Below are positions 20,891 to 32,480 of a stretch of 64,000 nucleotides of DNA, in pieces. The stretch lies in assembly GCF_902713425.1 (NCBI RefSeq), contig NC_081246.1:4037001-4101000 (forward strand). The letters are read 5' to 3'. The position numbers and the translations under genes were made by a program. The notes beneath the pieces were generated by a model. The model had not been told where the DNA came from and did no database searches. It was given only the letters and a program-made list of their open reading frames with translations. Numbering within the stretch: the stretch's first letter is position 1; every line of letters begins with the position of its first letter. The stretch comes from Acipenser ruthenus. Its lineage: Eukaryota > Chordata > Actinopteri > Acipenseriformes > Acipenseridae.

Positions 20891-23226
20891 TCAAGTGTGG
20901 GTTATGTGGTGTGTTCTGAGGCTGCGTCTTCGACTGAAACTCCTCCCACATACTGGACTCACATACGGTTTCTCTCCTGTGTGAATTCGCTGGTGTGTTT
21001 GAAGGTTACATTTCTGATTAAAACGCCTCCCACAGTCAGGACACTCGTACGGTTTCTCTCCTGTGTGAGTTCGCTGGTGATTTTGAAGAGCACCTTTCTT
21101 ATTAAAACTCCTCCCACAATCAGCACAGTGAAACGGTTTCTCTCCCTTGTGAATTCGCTGGTGTGTTTGAAGGTTACATTTGTAACTGAAACGCCTCCCA
21201 CAGTCAGGACACTCATACGGTTTCTCTCCTGTGTGAATTCGCTGGTGATTTTGAAGAGCACCTTTCTGATTAAAACTCTTCCCACAATCAGCACAGTGAA
21301 ACGGTTTCTCTCCCTTGTGAATTCGCTGGTGTGCTTGAACGTTACTTTTCTGAATAAAACTCTTCCCACAGTCAGAACACTCGTATGTTTTCACTCCTGT
21401 GTGAATACGTTGGTGTACTTTTAATCCAGTTGCAAATCTGAATGTCTTCCCACAATCTGCACAGTGAAACGGTTTCTCTCCCGTGTGAATTCGCTGGTGT
21501 ATTTGAAGGTGTACTTTCTGATTAAAACCCTTCCCACAATCTGCACAGTGAAACGGTTTCTCTCCTGTGTGAGTTAGCTTGTGTGTTCTCAGGTTACATT
21601 TCTGATTAAAACTCCTCCCACAGTCAGGACACTCATATGGTTTCTCTCCTGTGTGACTACGCTGGTGTATTTTCAGCTTTCCCCGGTCACTGAAATTGGT
21701 GCCACATTCAGTACAGTGATACAAGATCTGCTCTGAAGGAATCTGCTGGGGAGTTTGTATGGAAATGAAGTTGCCCTGGGTTGCAGAACTGTCGGGATGT
21801 GGAGTCGCTGTATATCCCACAGGAAGTGGTCGGCTATCTTGTGCAGAAAGATTCTGAACCGAGCGAGTTCTCAGTTTCTTCACATATTCATTTTGGGGTG
21901 TCGACTCTCGGTGTTTCTGCTTACGCTGCAGTTTCCCATCAGAAGGGATTTTGCTCTGGGGTGCTGGAGTGGAGGTGCGTCTTCCTAGATCTGCTTTAGA
22001 AGCGCAGGAAACAGAAGCCAAGGTTACTGCACAGCATTGAATCACAGCCACTTTCCTGCAAGGCTTCACCTCACAGCCATCACTGTTAACAATTAGAACA
22101 TTGAAAAGCAAGAAAGATGATAAACTCTTAATCCTTCACAAAACAATTGCAATTCTTATATAAACTGTATTTTTGACATTCTACTCACAGGCTGTGCTGC
22201 TCGTGGACGGCATTGCTCCTCCCTCCTTTCCATCTGCAGCTCTTTCCTGAGGGGGGTGATGTTTCCTCTGAATGGACCCCAGCACAGTGTCCTCTTCTCC
22301 AACACTAGAACCAGTGTCTTCAGAGACAGGCTGATTGGGTTTCATGCAGATCTGTTCAGGAGGACAATCCTCACAGCGGCTAGATTCCATATTAACTATA
22401 TTCTCCTCCAGTGTATCGACTTTATTTTCTTCACTAACTTCCTCTGTGATGTGATCACACTCCAGCTCTACGAACTCCTCTTTAATGTGGACAGGTTCAA
22501 GTTCAGGGATCTCTTTACTTTCTACAATTGTCAGGTCTGTAATCTCCATTATTCTTCCACACCACTCCTGATCACAGATTTCCTCTTTTGTGTAAACAGC
22601 TTCTATCACTGGCCCCTCCTCTGCTTCACTGAAAGCAGGTCTCTCTCCAGAATCTGAGTGAAACAAAATTATACATGCTTTTAACTCTCACTGTACAAAT
22701 AAATACAATCATGTAATTCTGTGGAGTTTATGACTGTATGAAATAACACATCATGGATATTATATATGCAACATTGTGAACGGTGCCTTCTTCAAGGAAA
22801 CACAATCATTACAGTAGTGCTGTATTTAATTATATTATATTTTTAAATGACCGGAAGGCATACAAGAACCATGACATTATTAAACTCACCTTGAACTCTG
22901 ATGAATAATCCCTGGTTCTCGTTCCTCTGAAAGTCTTGTTCATTGCAGTCGGGGTTCATATTTCTGAGAGGTTGTTTAATGTCTGCATCTGCAGCGTTCA
23001 TGCATTCCCGCACCGCTTTCAACTCGCTCTCTGATATTTCCAATCTCAGCTTCAGACTTTCATTCTCTTTCTCCTTTCCAGCCATTTCCATTCGGAATTC
23101 AGTGAATTTGCCGCCGACAACTTTTGTGATTTGGCACAAGACGGTGTCTACAGCCGCTTTCACTGCGTGCTCGATGGTAGAGCCGAGCTCGTCTTGAAAG
23201 AACGACACGGAGACGCTGACGTCCAT
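20891..23226 (-). CDS. C2H2 zinc-finger protein Z3, 10 fingers, early stop
   Basis: About 633 aa. Exons 23226-22890, 22653-22189, 21990-20891. Exon 1 tail is class I. Nearly the same finger exon as Z7 on the other arm. The frame stops at 20891-20893 where Z7 and Z2 have GGA (TG of the linker TGVKP); a single G-to-T change makes TGA. The intact homologue would run to about 20786 and include one more finger ([16 protein letters not shown]...). So Z3 loses its last finger; the preceding finger is already defective (YVSPVC), and nine sound fingers remain. An AATAAA lies at 20758-20753. Exon 1 has LGST where others have LAST. Possibly still functional; could also be an early pseudogene. Confidence 0.75.
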
Positions 23227-23507
23227 CTTCACTGACTGTTAGCTTGAGACTGATATCCTTTCTGTATTCACGCTTTTATTATGAATAATATTGGGAGCCT
23301 CTCTTTGTTATTCAGTCAGCACTTGACTTATTTAGCAAGTTTCTCTGCTGCTGCAGCTCAACAACCCCACGCAGTCCCACACACACAATGTAAACAAACC
23401 CGCACACACTTCCGCTTCCTCCCTGCTCCCATGGAGACGAGCGCGTCGTGACGTCACGTTAGCGGATTGGCGCCTCCTGCTGGAAGCACCCGGATGGAAG
23501 CTGACGG
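23227..23507 (-). promoter_or_regulatory. Promoter block of Z3
   Basis: Same block, CRE at 23449-23456. It ends at GCTGACGG and then switches to the alternative cassette in place of the integrase-like remnant. Confidence 0.65.
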
Positions 23508-23995
23508 CAATGGATTCCTTGACCAGGGTGACCAGACGCCCCGGTAAAGCCGGGCTTGCCAGTTTTCAGACTTCATGTTTTTGTCCCGGTCAGAAACAGT
23601 AACATTATCTTCCCGGTTTTGTTATTTTGTACTCACATTGCTTATAAGTACACAACTGTAGCGATGTGCTGAGCAAGTCCACAGCAGAGTGATTTTATTA
23701 TACAATCAATCATGTGAATCACTTGTTTTCTGATTATGTGTTTAATAATTGATATTCTGTTTAACGTCCTGGACCATGGCTATGTATTTATTTATTTATT
23801 TAATTGTATCTTGCCAGTGCCACAAGCTGTTCCTAAAATATACCTTCAATCAAGGCCGGATTAACCCATAATTAACTCTGACACTTTTGTAGTGAACATA
23901 TGGCTCCCTCGATTTCCGTGTTAAATGAACACTTTGGAAAGTGTTAAGAAATTCACCCTGCTAGAGAGTAAAGTTTTCAACACTGTAGGAGTTTA
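23508..23995. repeat. Alternative upstream cassette, copy 1
   Basis: About 490 bp that replace the integrase-like remnant. Begins CAATGGATTCCTTGACCAGG GTGACCAGACGCCCCGG, with a short GCCCCGGTAAAGCCGGGC hairpin. The CAGGGTGACCA start recalls a hAT-type terminus. Also found at 35018-35500 (with a SINE inside) and inverted at 47755-48231. No open frame of note; class uncertain. Confidence 0.6.
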
Positions 23996-24469
23996 AATGT
24001 CATCTCATTCAGTGTAAGTTTAACTATATTGTGGTGTAAAGAAAAAACTCTCTCAGTGAAGAATTTGGACACTAAGTGTAAATGTCACACTGCTATTTAG
24101 TAATTTTAACTCACTCATAAATATTCAGCTTCATAGATTAAATACTATGCTACAGGAATACTTGTAAGACAAAGCACTAATTAAATACACTTCATACAAA
24201 TTCTAAAAAGGGATCCAGACACATGACTCTATTAAATCAAAGCATTTATTTCACAAAATACACCTTTTGGACACCAAGTACAGTTTATAATTTTTGGATG
24301 TCAGTTACTTTTAGAAAACAGTGTTCATCCACAAGAATAACTGCTGGTAAAGGAAAAAAAAGTACACTTGAATATCATTTTACAAATCAAAATGTCCTCA
24401 CTGCCATCCTGGGTTATTTTGTATTATTTCTGTAGCCCAACTTGTAATTCACACAAATGCATTTAACTC
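23996..24469. repeat. Duplicated intergenic flank
   Basis: Copy of the block at 14721-15200, joined here directly to the alternative cassette. No gene. Confidence 0.7.
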
Positions 24470-25185
24470 CAGAACATGACATTGTGTTACTGCTTCACTT
24501 TAACTCGGGAGATTTTGACATCACAGCCAAAAGTTTGTGTCCACGGTGAGTGGTTTGGTTGCCTTTGGATCTCATATTTTGGACGTTCTTTGTGAACACA
24601 CTTTTGGCTGCGATTTCTAAATCTCCTCAATTCAATGGAAGCAGTGACAAACCTGCACCTTCTGTGGAAGGAGTGATATTTACATCTTCCTTTATATCTC
24701 CATATTTATAGAAATTCCCATTGCATAACCAGCCCTCAAAGTGCCACGATACTTATTTCAATTCCAAAACTATAGAACTTAAAATCAAAATACAAATACA
24801 CCCCATTATTCACTGAAATGTTTTTTCCATTTAGCTTCAGTATTAAAGTTTGTAAATGGATTTTCAAAGCTGTCGAAGCTTTGCTCCATCTTAGATCTAA
24901 TGATGTTGTGAGAAGATACGAAGCCCATTACATCATCTTTTATATCTGAATGCAATTCATGCACAAGTTCCTCCATATTTCCAATGACAGATATAAGTAT
25001 CTCTGACCGGCAAAGCGACTTGAATGATTTTTCTTTAGAATCACCGGGTACTTCACAAAGCTGCTACGAGACAAAGGATCTCACCCAGGAAATGTGTGAG
25101 TGTGTAATTGCAAATCTGCAGGGTTGTGGTGTAGCTACTAATGTTCTAAGATCTGTCACTGAAAATATAGACCCTTAAATTGAGA
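24470..25185. mobile_element. EnSpm-like transposon fragment, second copy with the same internal joint
   Basis: Near-identical to 19620-20335, with the same opposite-strand coding pieces (plus-strand frame from 24984; minus-strand piece ending about 24978). It shows that the inversion happened before this segment was duplicated. Confidence 0.55.
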
Positions 25186-25194
25186 AGAAAATAG

Positions 25195-25330
25195 GAGGCA
25201 CTTTTTTTTACACAGAGACTGGTGAGGGTCTGGAAGCCACTCCCCAGTAATGTTGTTGAAGCTGACACCCTGGGACCCTTCCTCTTGTCTGCGGTACTTC
25301 GTGTGGCAGGAGGTGTCAGCAGTAGCATTT
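25195..25330 (+). mobile_element. Interspersed repeat piece, plus strand
   Basis: Same repeat piece as at 20345-20460, in the duplicated segment. Confidence 0.6.
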
Positions 25331-25606
25331 GTTTTAATATATATACAGGTTAAGATGTGTGCGTTCATTTCTACACATGTTTGCATGAGCTTTCCCCCAC
25401 CCCCCCCAGGGTACATTCTGTGCCTCCCCAGTTTCAGAAGCACTGCTGTAGGAAACAGGGCTACAATCATTTGCATGCACAGCAGGCTTGGGATTTTTTG
25501 AGTTGAATTAGTTTATTTTCACAGTTGCCTGCATTTGAAACCGACGACAGAGACGCAGGGTCTGCTTTGGTATTCTGGTGTGATTGAGATGCTTTTATTG
25601 AGTAAA

Positions 25607-28600
25607 CTAAATTCTTTTTTTTGTTTTTAAGTGTCCTGACTGACAATCTCTGTGAACTAGACTGTGTTTCTTTAGTTTTTTTGACTCTACAAATCTCTTC
25701 CCACACTCACTACACTCAAAAGGTTTCACTCCAGTGTGGGTTATGTGGTGTGTTCTGAGGCTGCGTCTTCGACTGAAACTCCTCCCACATACTGGACTCA
25801 CATACGGTTTCAATCCTGTGTGAATTCGCTGGTGTGTTTGAAGGTTACATTTCTGATTAAAACGCCTCCCACAGTCAGGACACTCGTACGGTTTCTCTCC
25901 TGTGTGAGTTAGCTGGTGTCTTTGAAGCTCATCTTTCTGACTAAAACTCTTCCCACAATCAGCACAGTGAAACGGTTTCTCTCCCTTGTGAATTCGCTGG
26001 TGTTTTTGAAGCTCAACTTTCTGATTAAAACGCCTCCCACAATCAGCACAGTGAAACGGTTTCTCTCCTGTGTGAATTCGCTGGTGTGTTTGTAGGTTAC
26101 ATTTGTATCTGAAACGCCTCCCACAGTCAGGACACTCATACGGTTTCTCTCCTGTGTGAATACGTTGGTGTTTTTGAAGAGCACCTTTCTGATTAAAACT
26201 CTTCCCACAATCAGCACAGTGAAACGGTTTCTCTCCCTTGTGAATTCGCTGGTGTGCTTGAACGTTACATTTCTGAGTAAAACTCTTCCCACAGTCAGGA
26301 CACTCGTATGTTTTCTCTCCTGTGTGAATACGTTGGTGTAGTTTTAATCCAGTTGCACCTCTGAATGTCTTCCCACAATCAGCACAGTGAAATGGTTTAT
26401 CTGTACTGTGAGTTAGCTGGTGTTTTTGAAGCTCACCTTTCTGATTAAAACTCCTCCCACAATCTGCACAGTGAAATGGTTTATCTGTACTGTGAGTTAG
26501 CTGGTGTATTTGAAGCTCACCTTTCTGATTAAAACTCCTCCCACAATCTGCACAGTGAAATGGTTTATCTGTACTGTGAGTTAGCTGGTGTTTTTGAAGC
26601 TCACCTTTCTGATTAAAACTCCTCCCACAATCTGCACAGTGAAATGGTTTATCTGTACTGTGAGTTAGCTGGTGTATTTGAAGCTCACCTTTCTGATTAA
26701 AACTCCTCCCACAATCTGCACAGTGAAATGGTTTATCTGTACTGTGAGTTAGCTGGTGTATTTGAAGCTCACCTTTCTGATTAAAACTCCTCCCACAATC
26801 TGCACAGTGAAACGGTTTCTCTCCCTTGTGAATTCGCTGGTGTGTTTGAAGGTTACCTTTGTGATTAAAACTCTTCCCACAGTCAGGACACTCATACGGT
26901 TTCTCTCCTGTGTGAATACGTTGGTGTAGTTTTAATCCAGTTGCAAATCTGAATGTCTTCCCACACTCTGTACAGTGAAACGGTTTCTCTCCCGTGTGAA
27001 TTCGCTGGTGTGCTTGAAGATATACTTTCTGATTAAAACCCTTCCCACAATCTGCACAGTGAAACGGTTTCTCTCCTGTGTGAATAGGTTGGTGTAGTTT
27101 TAATCCAGTTGCAAGTCTGAATGTCTTCCAACACTCTGTACAGTGATTGGGTTTCTGCCTTGTGTGACTACGCTGGTGTTTTTTCAGCTTTCCTCGGTTA
27201 CTGAAATTGGTGCCACATTCAGTACAGTGATACAAGATCTGCTCTGAAGGAATCTGCTGGGGAGTTTCGAGGGAAATGAAGTTGCCCTGGGTTGCAGAAC
27301 TGTCGGGATGTGGAGTCGCTGTATATCCCACAGGAAGTGGTCGGCTATCTTGTGCAGAAAGATTCTGAACCGAGCGAGTTCTCAGTTTCTTCACATATTC
27401 ATCTTGGGGTGTCGACTCTCTGTGTTTCTGCTTACGCTGCAGTTTCCCATCAGAAGTGATTTTGCTCTGGGGTGCTGGAGTGGAGGTGCGTCTTCCTAGA
27501 TCTGCTTTAGAAGCGCAGGAAACAGAAGCCAAGGTTACGGCACAGCATTGAATCACAGCCACTTTACTGCAAGGCTTCACCTCACAGCCATCACTGTTAA
27601 CAATTACAACATTGAAAGGCAAGAGAAATTATAAACTCTTAATCCTTCACAAAACAATTGCAATTCTTATATAAACTGTATTTTTGACATTCTACTCACA
27701 TGCTGTGCTGCTCGTGGACGGCATCGCTCCTTCCTCCTTTCCATCTGCAGCTCTTTCCTGAGGGGGGTGATGTTTCCTCTGAATGGACCCCAGCACAGTG
27801 CCCTCTTCTCCAACACTAGAACCAGTGTCTTCAGAGACAGGCTGATTGGGTTTCATGCAGATCTGTTCAGGAGGACAATCCTCAAGGCAGCTAGATTCCA
27901 TCTTAACTATATTCTCCTCCAGCGTATTGACTTTATTTTCTTTACTAACTTCCTCTGTGATGTGATCACACTCCAGCTCTACGGCCTCCTCTTTAATGTG
28001 GACAGGTTCAAGTTCAGGGATCTCTTTACTTTCTACAATTGTCAGGTCTGTAATCTCCATTATTCTTCCACACCACTCCTGATCACAGATTTCCTCTTGT
28101 GTGTAAACAGCTTCTATCACTGGCCCCTCCTCTGCTTCACTGAAAGCACGTCTCTCTCCAGAATCTGCGTGAAACAAAATTATACATGCTTTTAACTCTC
28201 ACTGTACAAATAAATACAATCATGTAATTCTGTGGAGTTTATAACTGTATGAAATAACACATCATGGATATTATATTTGCAACATTGTGAACATCCTTCT
28301 TCAAGGAAACACAATCATTACAGTAGTGCTGTATTTAATAGTATTTCATTTTGAAATGACTGGAAGACATACAAGAACCATAACATTATTAAAAATCACC
28401 TTTAACTCTGGTAAATAACCTCTGGCTCTCAATCCTCGGATGGTTTTGTTTCTTACAGTCCGTGTTCATGTTTCCGAGGCCTTGTCTGATGTTTGCATCC
28501 GCAGCGCTGACACACAGACGCACCGCTTTCAACTCGCTCTCTGATATTTCCAATCTCAGCTTCAGACTTTCATTCTCTTTCTCCTTTCCAGCCATTTCCA

Positions 28601-28736
28601 TTCGGAATTCAGTGAATTTGCCGCCGACAACTTTTGTGATTTGGCACAAGACGGTGTCTACAGCCGCTTTCACTGCGTGCTCGATGGTAGAGGCGAGCTC
28701 GTCTTGAAAGAACGACACGGAGACGCTGACGTCCAT
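25607..28736 (-). CDS. C2H2 zinc-finger protein Z4, 19 fingers
   Basis: Largest member, about 898 aa. Exons 28736-28400, 28164-27700, 27501-25607. Exon 1 tail is class II. Nineteen fingers. Fingers 6-10 are nearly identical ([17 protein letters not shown], alternately IHQ or KHQ) with STDKP linkers, a local 84 bp-step expansion at about 26370-26810. Finger 18 is the family's defective YVSPVC finger. Finger 2 has CWK for CGK, and its linker is TRQKP. An AATAAA lies at 25599-25594. The C-terminus matches Z2 (HLKTKKRI). Five repeats with the same Q-G-E contacts would read a repeated DNA motif if all bind; that is inference. Confidence 0.87.
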
Positions 28737-29017
28737 CTTCACTGACTGTTAGCTTGAGACTGATATCCTTTCTGTATTCACGCTTTTATTATGAATAATA
28801 TTGGGAGCCTCTCTTTGTTATTCAGTCAGCACTTGACTTATTTCGCAAGTTTCTCTGCTGCTGCAGCTCAACAACCCCACGCAGTCCCACACACACAATG
28901 TAAACAAACCCGCACACACTTCCGCTTCCTCCCTGCTCCCATGGAGACGAGCGCGTCGTGACGTCACGTTAGCGGATTGGCGCCTCCTGCTGGAAGCACC
29001 CGGATGGAAGCTGACGG
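28737..29017 (-). promoter_or_regulatory. Promoter block of Z4
   Basis: Same block, CRE at 28959-28966, facing integrase-like remnant copy c. Confidence 0.7.
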
Positions 29018-30150
29018 TCTCGTGGCAAATTTGTCCCCCCCTGAGTCATGTGACATGTCAGCGTTCTGTTGCTATGCGCGTCACTGCTTTTGCTCCACAG
29101 ATCTTGACACTGACAGTTGGAGTTCGTTGGCGCCGTCGTACAATTGTAATCAAATAATTTCTCTTTTTACAGGACAAATTTGTAATACTGTGTTTTTTTC
29201 CCCCTCAGAAAACTACATTTATGAATCGATATGGATCACTTGAGAGCGGTATATCGCTACCTCAGCACAGGTGAGTATCCTGAACAAGCCACCTAAGAGG
29301 AGAAGAGGGGTATCAGAAAGAAAGCCAGTACATTCGTTTTGAAAGGTAAAAAAAAATAGAGAAATATTGAAAATTAATATTAATACATTATAAGTTATTG
29401 AAGCCGCCCTGTATTTTTGAAGATGTACATCTAAATAAATAATAAACGTGTGTGTGTGTAATATATATATATATATATATATAATATGAAAGAAAAGGTT
29501 TAAAAGATTAAATATATAACTATATATAACTAATAGCAGAAATGTGAGAACCAGAAAACAGAATTTGTATTAAAGAAGAATATATACATATATATATATA
29601 TATATATAAATGATGTAACTTAAGAGTCTAAGAAATGACCATTATAAAGGGCAGAGACAGTTTTCCACATGTCGGTATTGTCAGTGGTTCTGATTCTTTT
29701 GAATAGGTTTTAGGTCATTCTTTTTAAAAACATTCATTTAAAAACCTCCACTCATTGAAGTGTTTACTGTAGTATTATCTTTCCTTTTGTTTTATCTGTT
29801 AGGTAAGTACCTGAGAAGACTGGAGAGTGTCTCTGTAGGGTTGTGACCGATGAAGACAAGAAAGACTGCCATTCTCAATGAAGGGGGAGGGGGGGCAGAA
29901 TTAGGAGTCATTTGTTTTATTGTGTTGGACAGCACCTGTGGAGGGGTGATGAGGTGATGGACCACAGCCAGGCTCTGCTACGTAGACAGTACCCACAGGT
30001 GGGAGGTTTGTATGCTGTCACCAGCCTGACACAGCTGACTTCCTTCAGCTCACCGGCTCAGGGATTTGTACAGATTCTCAATGTGTCTTGCAATCACTGG
30101 GTCACGGTAAGTAACATAGGCTGTGAGGAAGGTACTTTAAATGTCATCTC
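29018..30150 (+). pseudogene. KRBA2/Ginger-like integrase-protease gene remnant, copy c
   Basis: Same parts in the same order as copies a and b, with the HLWRGDEVMDHSQALLRRQ and HWVTVSNIGC pieces near 29930-30120. Broken fossil. Confidence 0.6.
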
Positions 30151-30589
30151 ATTCAGGGTAAGTTTAACTATATTGTGGTGTAAGTGTAAATGTCACACTG
30201 CTATTTAGTAATTTTAACTCACTCATAAATATTCAGCTTCATAGATTAAATACTATGCTACAGGAATACTTGTAAGACAAAGCAGTAATTAAATACACTT
30301 CATACAAATTCTAAAAAGGGATCCAGACACATGACTCTATTAAATCAAAGCATTTATTTCACAAAATACACCTTTTGGACACCAAGTACAGTTTATAATT
30401 TTTGGATGTCAGTTACTTTTAGACAACAGTGTTCATCCACAAGAATAACTGCTGGTAAAGGGGGAAAAAAAGTACACTTGAGTATCATTTTACAAATCAA
30501 AATGTCCTCACTGCCATCCTGGGTTATTTTGTACTATTTCTGTAGCCCAACTTGTAATTCACACAAATGCATTTAACTCCAGAACATGA

Positions 30590-32480
30590 CATTGTGTTAC
30601 TGTTTCACTTTAACTTGGGAGATTTTGACATCACAGCCAAAAGTTTGTGTCCACGGTGAGTGGTTTGGTTGCCTTTGGTTCTCATATTTTGGACGTTCTT
30701 TGTGAACACACTTTTGGCTGCGATTTCTAAATCTCCTCAATTCAATGGAAGCAGTGACAAACCTGCACCTTCTGTGGAAGGAGTGATATTTACATCGTCC
30801 TTTATATCTCCATATTTATAGAAATTCCCATTGCATAACCAGCCCTCAAAGTGCCACGATACTTATTTCAATTCCAAAACTATAGAACTTAAAATCAAAA
30901 TACAATGTTGTGGTTGGCATGTACATTAAATAACTCACTGGAACCGCATGCAAATCAGGTTCTTCAAAGCCATATGAAGTCTAAAGATCAAATGGAACGT
31001 TTATCCTAGTTCCTCCTGCATGAAATGAATGAAGATGTTCTACAAAACAAACTGTTTCAAATTCAGATGCAACTAAAAGATATTGTTCAGCTTCTCGAAC
31101 AATTCCAGTTATTTTCCTAAATACCGGCATTTCGTCTTCTATTTTCTGAAAAGCTTATGATGTTCTGCAATTAGCTGCTTGAGATACACTGTCATACCCT
31201 CAGTAATCACTGGTGAAAAAACAATATTGAAAATATTTAACAACATCAGAAGCAAGCTCCGATTTTTGTTTCCCTCACCTTGCTCAAGGGCACAGCAGCA
31301 GTGTCCCCCACCTGGGATTGAACCCACGACCCTCCGGTCAAGAGTCCAGAGCCCTAACCACTACTCCACACTGCTGCCCGCATCGCATTGAGCTCTATCC
31401 CATTGCCAGACTGCTCTAGATTGAACCTTGGATGATTCATTCTCTCCAACAAACCATAATTCTAAGAGTGAATTCTATTAATGATGTCATGCTTGGAGAT
31501 GACACTGTCAGAGAGAGAGCCAAAAAGCAACTTCATTTCATACTGGGGGACGCCTTCGAGGACATCGCGCATAATATCAAAAGCAAAATGATCAGAAATG
31601 TGAAAGAAACTGTAAGTCATTCAGCAAACAATATCGCTTCATTCCAAAGGAGGAGGGTCATGTAGGGTCTGCTAGCAGATCATTGCAATGCTGTTCATGC
31701 AAAACTCTGTCACGTAATATGATATTAGAATCATCGTCGCTGAATACTGACTGAGACACATTCTTATCAATCAAGCAGTCGACAGAAAAAAACTGAACTG
31801 AAAGATTCCCTGAACCCCAGAAGTGTGTGCACCCCTAAGGTATCTCCTGTGACCTGAGCAACTGTACCATCAATTGGTTCTTCAGAAAAAGGAACTTTAA
31901 TTCCAGTACTTTCAAGAATGTTTTAATCATCAACGTGAGGTTGTAGTATAGCATTAAATCCATACTTTTTAATATCTTGTGTGTGGAACAGTGAAACAAG
32001 GTGAATATTCATTAGTGCTGAATTTACCTTTGGTGAAAGATTTCTAAGAATAAAATATAAGCTTCCAATTTGATGTATTCCTTGCTTGGATCCTAATGGG
32101 TTTGCAGTTTCAAAGTCATCCTAGTAAAGTTGTATTTGGAATGCATTTCTATGCCGAGAGAAAAGTGGATGATTTCTATAGCAGCTGCCGTCACCAAAAA
32201 TCTTTATAAACCGCGTTTTGTTCACAGGGTTGTACAATAGGATTACAAATGTCTGGATTCCTAAATATAAACTTTAAAGTTTCTAACAATGGAATATAAA
32301 TACACTTGTCAGTTACAGGATCGTGATCATGTGTGCCTGTATCCCGGTTTCTTCTGCTGTCAAATCTTACTCCTAGAGGGACCTCAACAGGCTCCACTAC
32401 ACCTTGTTTTTCATTGAAATGTCTTTTCCATTTAGCTTCAGTATTAATGTTTGTAAATGGATTTTCAAAGCTGTCGGTTT
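30590..32480 (-). mobile_element. EnSpm-like DNA transposon fossil behind Z5
   Basis: Minus-strand pieces match the plus-strand elements behind Z6 and Z8: the 3' hairpin region, the FEDL.ANPV-like tail, the DVLEGVPQYEMKL-like stretch, the LESTGIKVPFSEEPIDGT stretch, and the SFENPFTN start at the Z5 joint. Compared with those copies it lacks about 400 bp in the middle. A SINE B piece sits inside (31280-31379). Resembles the conserved core of EnSpm/CACTA-like transposases; many stops and shifts, not functional. Confidence 0.6.
31280..31379 (-). mobile_element. tRNA-derived SINE, family B, head only
   Basis: Minus strand: GGGCAGCAGTGTGGAGTAGT through GGGTTCAATCCC (box B) to TTGAGCAAGG. The tail is missing, lost with neighbouring transposon sequence. 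Same insertion site as the full copies at 41408 and 51929. Confidence 0.8.

Noticed and set aside
25910-27100. Regular short repeats with even spacing, considered as a CRISPR array
   Set aside because: The 84 bp periodicity is the zinc-finger coding repeat, and the genome is a vertebrate one.
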